Notes under the pieces: model-generated
What the model was told of the DNA's origin: nothing
Databases searched by the model: none
The model's input: only the letters and a program-made list of their open reading frames with translations
NCBI GenBank assembly: GCA_964591375.1
Contig: CAZQAU010000018.1
Coordinates: forward strand, 1-41,818
DNA: 41,818 bases
From: CAYYYG01 sp964591375
GTDB taxonomy: Bacteria > Patescibacteriota > Microgenomatia > UBA1406 > GWC2-37-13
Reading direction: 5' to 3'
Shown: positions 16,013-22,556 of the stretch, in pieces
Layout of the letters: every line of letters begins with the position of its first letter
Position numbering within the stretch: the stretch's first letter is position 1
Position numbers and translations under genes: made by a program

Positions 16013-16582
16013 ATGAAAAAAATATATGCATTTATTATGATAAGTCTGGACGGATATTTCGAAGGCTCTAATCACGATTTAGACTGGCATAATACCGACG
16101 TTGAGTTTAATGAGTTTGCTATCGATCAGTTAAATGATATTGATACACTTTTGTTTGGTCGTCGCACATATGACTTAATGGCAAGTGTTTGGCCAACAGA
16201 AGAAATGAAAAAAAACGACCCTGTAATTGCAGAAAAAATGAATACCATTCCTAAAATCGTTTTTTCTCGAACATTAGAAAAAGCTGATTGGGAAAACACA
16301 ACATTATGTAATAATGATCTTATCGAAACAATACAAAAATTAAAAGCGGAGTCTGGCCGGGATATAGCTATTTTTGGTAGCTCAAATCTATGCACATCAT
16401 TAATAGAACATGGTTTAATCGATGAGTTTCGATTTATGGTTAATCCGGTAGTACTGGGTGGTGGAACACCACTATTTAAAAATATAAAAGAACCTCTTTC
16501 TTTACAATTGATAGCCGAACGTAAGTTTACTAATGGAAATGTACTGCTTGTATATACTAAGAAAACGATAATGAAATCCTGA
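16013..16582 (+). CDS. RibD C-terminal / DHFR-like reductase family protein
   Basis: A 189-residue protein of the RibD_C fold: KIYAFIMISLDGYFEGSNHDLDWH, LLFGRRTYDLMASVWP, KIVFSRTLEKADWENT, DIAIFGSSNLCTSLIEHGLIDEFRFMVNPVVLGGGTPLF. These proteins share the DHFR fold and bind NADPH. Most stand-alone members (YyaP/YwjB-like) have unknown substrates and do not replace folA. It starts 15 bp after the beta-helix gene with no promoter-like sequence between, so cotranscription is possible. Confidence 0.92.
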   Translation: MKKIYAFIMISLDGYFEGSNHDLDWHNTDVEFNEFAIDQLNDIDTLLFGRRTYDLMASVWPTEEMKKNDPVIAEKMNTIPKIVFSRTLEKADWENTTLCNNDLIETIQKLKAESGRDIAIFGSSNLCTSLIEHGLIDEFRFMVNPVVLGGGTPLFKNIKEPLSLQLIAERKFTNGNVLLVYTKKTIMKS

Positions 16583-16648
16583 GAGAAATTCCAACTCATC
16601 TCCTCCAGATGTTAAGAAATAAAGCGAGACATGTGTGGTTTAGTAAGC

Positions 16649-16654
16649 TATAAT
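16649..16654 (+). promoter_or_regulatory. -10 box (TATAAT) of the MFS gene
   Basis: TATAAT 18 nt before the ATG at 16673. It lies inside the longer frame that opens at 16631, so the start at 16673 is preferred. Confidence 0.5.
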
Positions 16655-16672
16655 AATTCAAACGTCATTTTT

Positions 16673-17842
16673 ATGAAAACATTTTATCACTTATTAGCCA
16701 ATACCCTTTTAGCCTCAGTAATTAATTTTACGGTTTGGTTTGCAATCACATTTTATGTTTATTTGCAGACTAAATCCGTGGCGGCAACCGGATTTATTTC
16801 CGGAATATATTTGATAATTACTGCCATCTCCGGAATTTGGTTTGGTAGTCTAGTTGATCATCATAAAAAGAAAAAAGTGATGTTAGCTTCAAGTCTTGGT
16901 TCATTTATTCTGTTTAGTCTATGTTTTTTTATATATCTACTTACTCCAGCCGCTGCTTTTAAAAATCCCGTCAATCCTGTGCTTTGGCTTTTTATTTTGC
17001 TTTTATTATTAGGTGTGACTATCGGAAATATTCGAAACATAGCCTTAACAACTGTTATCACGTTTCTCGTTGAGGAGAAAAAACGTGATAAAGCCAACGG
17101 TATGGCGGGCACTGCATCAGGAATATCGTTTTTAATAACTTCGGTTATCAGCGGTTTTTTAGTGGGATTAGCTGGCATGTACTATGTATTACTATTGGCA
17201 GTAATATTAACTGTTGGTGTATTAATTCATCTTTCCTTTATAAAAATACCAGAAAANNNNNNNNNNNNNNNNNNNNNNNNNNNNNNNNNNNNNNNNNNNN
17301 NNNNNNNNNNNNNNNNNNNNNNNNNNNNNNNNNNNNNNNNNNNNNNNNNNNNNNNNCGGTTTGGTTTGGGTAAAAATCCGTTGCGAAGTATGTTCCTTGC
17401 TAATATAGTGATCTGGATTATATCGAGCGTTTTTACTATCCCTCGTTCAATTTATGCACTGACATCAGGCATGTTTATCTATCTATGCGTAGTACCGTTT
17501 ATTCAGGCATCCGAACAAACGATTATTCAAAAAGTAGTTCCGGCTGAAAGACAGGGTCGAGTATTCGGATTTGCGCAAAGTGTTGAACAGGCAGCTGCAC
17601 CATTGACAGCCTTTTTGATTGGGCCACTGACTCAGTTCTTTTTTATTCCTTTTATGACAAAGGGAGCGGGAGTTCATCTGATTGGTAGGTGGTTTGGAAC
17701 AGGCCCTGATCGAGGAATTGCATTAGTTTTTACAGTAACGGGAATTATAGGGTTATATGCCACAATTTTGGCTCAGAATTCTAAGTATTATAAAATGCTT
17801 TCACATCAATACATTTCCAGCAACGATTCATTGTCAAAATAG
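16673..17842 (+). CDS. Major facilitator superfamily transporter, interrupted by gap
   Basis: A polytopic protein with the MFS pattern. The first half has paired hydrophobic helices and the loop-2/3 motif GIWFGSLVDHHKKKKVML, similar to MFS motif A (G-x-x-x-D-x-x-x-K/R). The second half has PAERQGRVFGFAQSVEQAAAPLTAFLIGPL, typical of MFS_3/TetA-like and macrolide-efflux-type permeases. The N gap falls after the sixth helix region. Because 100 Ns is arbitrary, the frame across it is not known, but both halves align with one transporter. Substrate is unknown; drug or metabolite export is inference. The start at 16673 (MKTFYHLLANTLL) is chosen from the TATAAT upstream. Confidence 0.82.
   Translation: MKTFYHLLANTLLASVINFTVWFAITFYVYLQTKSVAATGFISGIYLIITAISGIWFGSLVDHHKKKKVMLASSLGSFILFSLCFFIYLLTPAAAFKNPVNPVLWLFILLLLLGVTIGNIRNIALTTVITFLVEEKKRDKANGMAGTASGISFLITSVISGFLVGLAGMYYVLLLAVILTVGVLIHLSFIKIPEXXXXXXXXXXXXXXXXXXXXXXXXXXXXXXXXXXRFGLGKNPLRSMFLANIVIWIISSVFTIPRSIYALTSGMFIYLCVVPFIQASEQTIIQKVVPAERQGRVFGFAQSVEQAAAPLTAFLIGPLTQFFFIPFMTKGAGVHLIGRWFGTGPDRGIALVFTVTGIIGLYATILAQNSKYYKMLSHQYISSNDSLSK
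17257..17356. other. Assembly gap (100 N) inside the MFS gene
   Basis: Fixed-length scaffold gap that removes an unknown number of codons between the two transporter halves. Confidence 0.98.
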
Positions 17843-17850
17843 TGGTTAGA

Positions 17851-18345
17851 TTAATCATTTTTTTTGGTCTTTCGCAGGCTTTCACACGCATTACCATCTT
17901 TATCCCCATCTAATCTATTTAAATCATGATCTGTTCCTCCAACTTTTTCAAAAAATGCCTGAGCCTCAGGCTGTGTGTTAAAGTCGGCACAGTTATAATC
18001 ATCAGCTTCTTTACCCTGAGTAGGATCAGTTACGATATTACCGAGTTTATCAAAAAGAATATTACCTTTTTCGTCCCGGGAAACTTCTGATTGTTGAAAT
18101 GATTTTGTTTTTATTAGTTTCTGAACATCATAATCTTTTTTTGTCGCTTCCATGCCAAACGCAGTAAGTAGTAATACAAAAATAATTGCAAGCCAGATAC
18201 GCAGTTGCTTAAAAAAGTAAAATAAAACAGCAATTATTACGAGTAAGCTTCCAATAAACCATAATCGAAATGTATGGCTATTTCGTAAACGGGCAAACAG
18301 TGAAGGTTGTTTTTTTTCAGATGTATTAGAATTATTTTCTGTCAT
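17851..18345 (-). CDS. Membrane-anchored excalibur-domain protein
   Basis: A 164-residue protein. Two transmembrane helices lie at about 28-46 (LWFIGSLLVIIAVLFYFF) and 48-65. A soluble linker follows, then a C-terminal excalibur calcium-binding domain (about 115-160): YNCADFNTQPEAQAFFEKVGG and the Ca loop DGDKDGNACESL with two cysteines. Excalibur domains are often fused to surface proteins or thermonuclease-like proteins. Here the domain would face outside the membrane. TATGAT six bases before the ATG gives a leaderless start. Confidence 0.88.
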   Translation of the reverse strand: MTENNSNTSEKKQPSLFARLRNSHTFRLWFIGSLLVIIAVLFYFFKQLRIWLAIIFVLLLTAFGMEATKKDYDVQKLIKTKSFQQSEVSRDEKGNILFDKLGNIVTDPTQGKEADDYNCADFNTQPEAQAFFEKVGGTDHDLNRLDGDKDGNACESLRKTKKND

Positions 18346-18351
18346 GCCCAG

Positions 18352-18357
18352 ATCATA
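18352..18357 (-). promoter_or_regulatory. -10 box (TATGAT), leaderless promoter of the excalibur gene
   Basis: TATGAT on the minus strand ends 6 nt before the ATG at 18345. Confidence 0.5.
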
Positions 18358-18396
18358 TCTTATTTGTAGATTAAAGTCAACAAAAATTCACTTTGT

Positions 18397-18402
18397 TATA
18401 AT
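18397..18402 (+). promoter_or_regulatory. -10 box (TATAAT) of the YggU-family gene
   Basis: TATAAT 13 nt before the ATG at 18416. It lies inside the longer open frame from 18344 and argues for the shorter start. Confidence 0.6.
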
Positions 18403-18415
18403 CGAATGTAAATCT

Positions 18416-18640
18416 ATGAAAGTCATTGTAAGAGCTCATCCTAACTCTAAAAAACCACGTATAGAGAAAGATATGTTTGGAACTTTGCATGTATATGTCA
18501 AGGAACCTCCATTGGAAGGAAAGGCAAACAAAGCGGTGGTTGAGGCCTTGGTAAATTTTTTTAAAATAAAAAAATCTGCTGTAATTCTTGTCTCTGGTGA
18601 AAAATCAAAAAATAAAATTTTTATGATTAAATCAGATTAA
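18416..18640 (+). CDS. DUF167 / YggU family protein
   Basis: 74 residues. This is the whole YggU/DUF167 fold: MKVIVRAHPNSKKPRIE, then LHVYVKEPPLEGKANKAVVE and LVNFFKIKKSAVILVSGEKSKNKIF. The P-P-x-x-G-K-A-N-x-A motif is diagnostic. Function is unknown, though it is conserved from bacteria to humans. An open frame extends to 18344, but the extra residues do not belong to the family and contain the promoter. It is divergent from the excalibur gene. Confidence 0.93.
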   Translation: MKVIVRAHPNSKKPRIEKDMFGTLHVYVKEPPLEGKANKAVVEALVNFFKIKKSAVILVSGEKSKNKIFMIKSD

Positions 18641-18647
18641 TTTTTAC

Positions 18648-18793
18648 AAAAAAAACCGCCTCAGGTGCAGTGGGAAAGCTCGTAATCTCCGAACATGAGA
18701 GAACATACTAAGATAAAATCTACATCCAATCGCATGACCTGTCATACATTGAGATTCAGCTCTGGTTCCACCGCACCTGACGCGGCTTTTTAA
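18648..18793. ncRNA. Candidate structured RNA or large bidirectional terminator
   Basis: A long imperfect hairpin. The outer arms 18651-18673 and 18768-18791 pair over about 21 bp, with one bulge and two mismatches. An inner stem pairs AGCT...AATCTC (18677-18689) with GAGATT.AGCT (18751-18761). About 60 nt of apical sequence carries smaller palindromes. The minus strand ends in eight Us and the plus strand in five. It may be a stable small RNA, or an oversized terminator between the YggU gene and its neighbour. It matches no RNA family I can name; 6S, SRP and tmRNA hallmarks are absent. Confidence 0.45.
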
Positions 18794-18948
18794 NNNNNNN
18801 NNNNNNNNNNNNNNNNNNNNNNNNNNNNNNNNNNNNNNNNNNNNNNNNNNNNNNNNNNNNNNNNNNNNNNNNNNNNNNNNNNNNNNNNNNNNNCTGTCAT
18901 ACATTGAGATTCAGCTCTGGTTCCACCGCACCTGACGCGGCTTTTTAA
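18739..18948 (+). repeat. 55-nt exact direct repeat flanking an N gap
   Basis: 18739-18793 and 18894-18948 are identical over 55 nt and abut the 100-N gap on both sides. This is what an unmerged contig overlap looks like, so the gap may be artificial. A genuine tandem repeat is the alternative. Confidence 0.95.
18794..18893. other. Assembly gap (100 N)
   Basis: Fixed 100-N filler between two identical 55-nt ends. Confidence 0.98.
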
Positions 18949-19065
18949 TGGTATTTCACGGTGAAGTTATAAAGGTTCTTTTTTGTTTCTATTTATACTA
19001 TACACTGTCTTAAATGGTGGGAAAGTGATATATCGCACACCGTTGTTTAATGTGTATTAAATATG

Positions 19066-19071
19066 TATAAT
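19066..19071 (+). promoter_or_regulatory. -10 box (TATAAT) of the 19112 gene
   Basis: TATAAT about 40 nt before the ATG. The leader contains a strong Shine-Dalgarno sequence (AGAGGAGGT, 19099-19107). Confidence 0.6.
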
Positions 19072-19111
19072 ATGGTATTCATTGTGTCTTATTGTATTAG
19101 AGGAGGTTGGT

Positions 19112-19318
19112 ATGGAAAAAGGTTGCAAGATTGACGGATGTAATGAACCAGTTAAGACTGACGGGTACTGCAGCAAGCATTGGAGGCAGTTGAGACGAAA
19201 TTTTAAAAATCATCCTGTCCTAATTACAACAGGGACATGTAAGTATAGAGATTGTCCAAGGCCACCTTTGTCCAACGGATATTGTAAGAAACACCAAGAT
19301 AAAGCACCCAAAAGCTAG
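19112..19318 (+). CDS. Small duplicated Cys/His zinc-finger-like protein
   Basis: 68 residues made of two similar units: CKIDGCNEPVKTDGYCSKHW and CKYRDCPRPPLSNGYCKKHQ. Each has the pattern C-x4-C-x8-GYC-x2-H, a compact zinc-binding unit also seen beside HNH-type phage proteins. Function is unknown; nucleic-acid binding is plausible from the basic linker (RQLRRNFKNH). The frame is open from 19082, but the Shine-Dalgarno AGAGGAGGT fixes the start at 19112. A hairpin terminator follows. Confidence 0.82.
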   Translation: MEKGCKIDGCNEPVKTDGYCSKHWRQLRRNFKNHPVLITTGTCKYRDCPRPPLSNGYCKKHQDKAPKS

Positions 19319-19348
19319 CTTTATTTTTGGAAATGAAAAAATTTATTT

Positions 19349-19372
19349 ACCCACGGCTAGATTGCCGTGGGT
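19349..19372. terminator. Bidirectional hairpin between the zinc-finger gene and polA
   Basis: ACCCACGGC-TAGATT-GCCGTGGGT, a perfect 9-bp stem that touches the polA stop codon. On the minus strand it is followed by an A/T stretch containing a T6 run, so it probably ends polA transcription as well. Confidence 0.75.
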
Positions 19373-20787
19373 TATTTCCACACACCCCAGCATTTTCCGA
19401 TTTTAACATCTACGGCTACTGGTACAGAAAGGGGATAAGCAGTACAAAGTGCTTTTTTAATATCGGCCACAATAGCATTAAATCGAGAAATATCAGTGTC
19501 TGATATCTCAAATACTAAATCATCATGGATCTGTAATAATAAAAACACATCAGATTTATTTTTAAGTATAGTATTCTGAATATTTACCATTGCTTTTTTC
19601 ATAAGATCCGCAGCCGAACCTTGGATCGGATAATTCATCAGGACACGTCGGGTAGCATTATCTATAAATCTGCGCTTAGGATCATCAAAAACATAGCGTT
19701 TTCTTCCCAGTATTGTCTCCACTACGCCATTTTTTTTAGCATCGGCTAAAAATGTGTCATAATATTTTTTGATACTGGGATAAGAGACATAAAACTGTTG
19801 AATAAATTGTTCTGCATCTGCTTGAGGTATATTCAATCCGGCACTCATGCCATAACTGCTCATGCCGTAGATAATGCCAAAGTTGATAGTCTTTCCAACA
19901 GCTCGTTGTTGTTTGGAAACATCTTTATATGACACATTAAACAATCTGGCTGCAGTAAGTGTGTGTACATCCTGATTATTATGAAAAGCATCAATGAGTG
20001 CCTGCTCACCAGCCAGATGTGCGAGGATTCTTAGTTCTTGCTGTGAATAATCAAACGATACTAACGAATAGCCTGGTGTTGCAGTAAAACAGGCCTTAAT
20101 TTCTTGCCCAAGTGGCGATGTCACAGGAATATTCTGGAGGTTCGGATTGGAAGAAGAAAGACGCCCAGTGGCCACTACAACCTGAGCATAGGTCGTATGA
20201 ACTCTATTATTTTCATCTACTTTTGAAATTAAACTATCCACGTATGTTGAACGCAGTTTACTGAGTTCTCGGTATGTCAGAATATTGGCTATTATAGGAA
20301 ACTGACTTTTAAATTTAGAAAGTTCGGCTTCATTAGTAGCATATTTACCGGTTTTGGTTTTGCTTAACGGAACCATCATTTTTTCTGCAAGAAACTGGCC
20401 AAGTTGAATGGGAGAATTGAGATTAACAATACCTTGTGTTTCTTTGTTGATTTCTACTTGAGCTTTAGCTAGTAATTCATCAATATGTGTTCCGATAGTG
20501 GATAATTTTTTTGTGTCCAGTAATATTCCTCGCTGTTCCATGTGCCAGAGAATTGATGCTACCGGCAGTTCGACATCATAAAATAATTCTTTAAGCTTAG
20601 AATGTTGATCTAATTTTTCTTTTTGCTTATGCATTAATTCTTCAAGAGTCGATACGTTATAAAATATCAGAGTTTCTTCTTTTGAAGAGACAGAGCGTCC
20701 TTCAGCCAGGAGAGCTTCAGCAATATAACAATCAAAAACATTATCAAAATTTCCTAAAGATTTACTGTCCCAGACAGGTTTTTCCAT
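19372..20787 (-). CDS. polA: DNA polymerase I, short form (polymerase domain)
   Basis: 471 residues, about half the usual length of about 900. It starts inside what would be the 3'-5' exonuclease region (short remnant, residues 1-65). The complete family-A polymerase domain follows: thumb TGRLSSSNPNLQNIP (208-222), motif A DYSQQELRILAHL (D246), motif B RAVGKTINFGIIYG (R295, K299, F303, Y307), motif C QIHDDLVFE (H421, D422). All catalytic carboxylates and the dNTP-binding residues are present. The 5'-3' nuclease domain is missing and must be encoded elsewhere if retained. Short or split Pol I forms fit a CPR origin. The start is supported by TATACT exactly six bases upstream, so the shortness is not a missed start. 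Confidence 0.95.
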   Translation of the reverse strand: MEKPVWDSKSLGNFDNVFDCYIAEALLAEGRSVSSKEETLIFYNVSTLEELMHKQKEKLDQHSKLKELFYDVELPVASILWHMEQRGILLDTKKLSTIGTHIDELLAKAQVEINKETQGIVNLNSPIQLGQFLAEKMMVPLSKTKTGKYATNEAELSKFKSQFPIIANILTYRELSKLRSTYVDSLISKVDENNRVHTTYAQVVVATGRLSSSNPNLQNIPVTSPLGQEIKACFTATPGYSLVSFDYSQQELRILAHLAGEQALIDAFHNNQDVHTLTAARLFNVSYKDVSKQQRAVGKTINFGIIYGMSSYGMSAGLNIPQADAEQFIQQFYVSYPSIKKYYDTFLADAKKNGVVETILGRKRYVFDDPKRRFIDNATRRVLMNYPIQGSAADLMKKAMVNIQNTILKNKSDVFLLLQIHDDLVFEISDTDISRFNAIVADIKKALCTAYPLSVPVAVDVKIGKCWGVWK

Positions 20788-20793
20788 GGCTTT

Positions 20794-20799
20794 AGTATA
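20794..20799 (-). promoter_or_regulatory. -10 box (TATACT), leaderless polA promoter
   Basis: TATACT on the minus strand ends 6 nt before the polA ATG. Confidence 0.6.
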
Positions 20800-20910
20800 C
20801 CGTAAAGTTAATAATATAGATATCCTATCTGTAAAAATTTTGATGTCAATTCAATTTTATTATCGTTTACCAAAATCTTACACTCAAAATTATTCACTAA
20901 TATATACTAT

Positions 20911-21279
20911 ATGTATATGTTAAATCTTAATTCACTTATGGTTGGCAGTATGCAACCAAAAAAACTCGCAGAATTTTATGAACAGGTTTTTAATAAAAAA
21001 CCGGATATGGCAGATGGTAACTGGGCTGGTTGGCAGGTAGGCAGTTGTTTCTTTGGTGTCGGAGAACATTCAGAAATGATCGGCAAAACAAAAGAACCAG
21101 GCCGAATTATGTTTAATCTCGAAACAAAAGAAGTTAAAGAAGAATTTGCTCGCATCAAAGCCGTAAAAGGTGCGGCTGTCATTAAGGAACCTTATGAAAT
21201 GCAGGGCGCATGGATTGCTACTTTTGCTGATCCGGATGGTAACTATTTTCAACTCATGACTCCTTGGGAAAGTAAATAA
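20911..21279 (+). CDS. VOC family protein
   Basis: 122 residues with a single VOC unit pair: NSLMVGSMQPKKLAEFYEQVF at the N-terminus, then WQVGSCFFGVGEHSE, and ATFADPDGNYFQLMTPWE at the end. The closing D-P-D-G-N-x-F-x-L is the metal-binding strand motif of glyoxalase-type VOC proteins, with Glu or Gln as ligand. Substrate is unknown. TATACT at 20903-20908 makes the second in-frame ATG (20917) an equally good start. Confidence 0.92.
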   Translation: MYMLNLNSLMVGSMQPKKLAEFYEQVFNKKPDMADGNWAGWQVGSCFFGVGEHSEMIGKTKEPGRIMFNLETKEVKEEFARIKAVKGAAVIKEPYEMQGAWIATFADPDGNYFQLMTPWESK

Positions 21280-21377
21280 TTCAATCAGATTAATTTGATA
21301 TAATTCTTTTTACTGATAGACATAAGCAAATTGCGTGCTAGAGTCTATCATGATGTCATGTAGAAAGGATAATTCAC

Positions 21378-21599
21378 ATGACGTTCTTTACTATCACCCT
21401 ATGGATTTATGTTGTGGGTGTGATCATCTCATATGTGCTATTTTCGAAAAGTACTATAGAGATTGATGATCCGCGACTGATCCCATTGGGTATGCTAACC
21501 AAACCGGTACTTTGTTTGTTCCTTTCTTTGTTTTGGCCAATCATCCTGATCGCACTGAAAGGAATGTCTGTTAAAAAGGAGAGTAAAAAAGACAAATAA
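21378..21599 (+). CDS. Small two-helix membrane protein, unknown
   Basis: 73 residues with two hydrophobic segments at about 3-22 (FFTITLWIYVVGVIISYVLF) and 38-60 (GMLTKPVLCLFLSLFWPIIL), and a Lys-rich end (KKESKKDK). No family is recognised. A Shine-Dalgarno AAAGGA lies eight bases before the ATG. Farther upstream, GATAGAC and GTCTATC (21315-21348) form a loose inverted repeat in the leader. Confidence 0.72.
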   Translation: MTFFTITLWIYVVGVIISYVLFSKSTIEIDDPRLIPLGMLTKPVLCLFLSLFWPIILIALKGMSVKKESKKDK

Positions 21600-21607
21600 T
21601 ACCGAGT

Positions 21608-21639
21608 CTCGTGGATATCGATACTACGATATCCACGAG
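21608..21639. repeat. Perfect 13-bp inverted repeat, 6-nt loop
   Basis: CTCGTGGATATCG-ATACTA-CGATATCCACGAG directly follows the small membrane protein gene. There is no adjacent T run on either strand, so it is not a classic terminator. A Rho-type 3' end, a processing site or a protein-binding site are options. Confidence 0.8.
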
Positions 21640-21761
21640 GCACCTTATAGTGTGAATTTTTTTAAATTTATATCTTACTAAATTGTTACCAAATTATTTT
21701 CTTCATATAGTATAAACTTCAGATAATAGAGTTGCTTATTATTTATAGATTCATAATTATT

Positions 21762-22556
21762 ATGGCTAATTGGGGAAGAATTAGTAGTCGGGGTGATGTT
21801 GAAGACAGACGCGGATTTCGACCGGCGGCTTTGGGAGGAATTAGTCTGACTGGTGTGCTTGTTTTACTGGCTGTCAATTATTTAACAGGTGGTAGTGCGC
21901 TTGATGTATTAAATCAAATGAGTCAGGTTTCTGTTGAAAATCGACAGGTAGTTGACAAGACATATGATGGTAATGATTCTTACGAAGAATTTTCTTCAAT
22001 CGTTTTGGGATCTACGAATGATTTATGGAAGTCTATTTTTTCCCAACAACGAAAAACATATTCTTCACCGAAACTTGTCTTATTTAGAACAGCAACGCAA
22101 TCGGGCTGTGGTATCGCAACATCCGATGTCGGCCCACATTATTGTTCTATAGATAAAACAATCTATCTCGATGAAACATTTTTTGATGAATTAACTAAAC
22201 GGTTTGGTGCACAAGGAGGCGATGTTGCTGAAGCTTATGTTATCGCTCATGAAGCTGGACACCATGCTCAGAATGAGCTAGGGATTATGGACAAAGGAAC
22301 ATCTATAGATACTGAGTTACAAGCAGATTGTTTTGCGGGCCTATGGGCTAACTCTATTAAAGATCAGGGGGTGTTTTTACCCGGTGAAATTCATGAGGCG
22401 ATGGATGCCGCGGCTGCGGTCGGAGATGACCGGATTCAGGAGAAAGTAAATGGTTATGTTAATCCCGAGAACTGGACACACGGATCATCTGAGGCACGGG
22501 TACAAGCATTTAATAAAGGATATAATTCTGGTATGTTATCTGGGTGCGATTTCTAG
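21762..22556 (+). CDS. Neutral zinc metallopeptidase (YpfJ/PF04228-like)
   Basis: About 264 residues. N-terminal GRISSRGDVEDRRG (the family's D-R-R-G motif), one transmembrane helix (about 24-42, ISLTGVLVLLAVNYLTGG), then a periplasmic or extracellular metallopeptidase domain. The zinc motif is VIAHEAGHHAQNELG (HExxH) and the third ligand region is ELQADCFAGLWA (E-x-Q-A-D-C). The C-terminus WTHGSSEARVQAFNKGYNSG is also typical. Physiological substrates are unknown. An open frame from 21732 adds ten hydrophobic residues that the family lacks, so 21762 is chosen. Its last bases overlap the convergent kinase gene by 4 bp. Confidence 0.93.
   Translation: MANWGRISSRGDVEDRRGFRPAALGGISLTGVLVLLAVNYLTGGSALDVLNQMSQVSVENRQVVDKTYDGNDSYEEFSSIVLGSTNDLWKSIFSQQRKTYSSPKLVLFRTATQSGCGIATSDVGPHYCSIDKTIYLDETFFDELTKRFGAQGGDVAEAYVIAHEAGHHAQNELGIMDKGTSIDTELQADCFAGLWANSIKDQGVFLPGEIHEAMDAAAAVGDDRIQEKVNGYVNPENWTHGSSEARVQAFNKGYNSGMLSGCDF

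Noticed and set aside
16126..16599. 157-codon minus-strand open frame
   Set aside because: Antisense shadow of the RibD-like gene, which has clear family motifs.
18648..18793. 6S RNA, SRP RNA or tmRNA in the structured element
   Set aside because: No SRP GGAA/GCAG loop, no tmRNA T-arm or tag frame, and no clear open promoter-like central bubble. Kept as an unnamed candidate.
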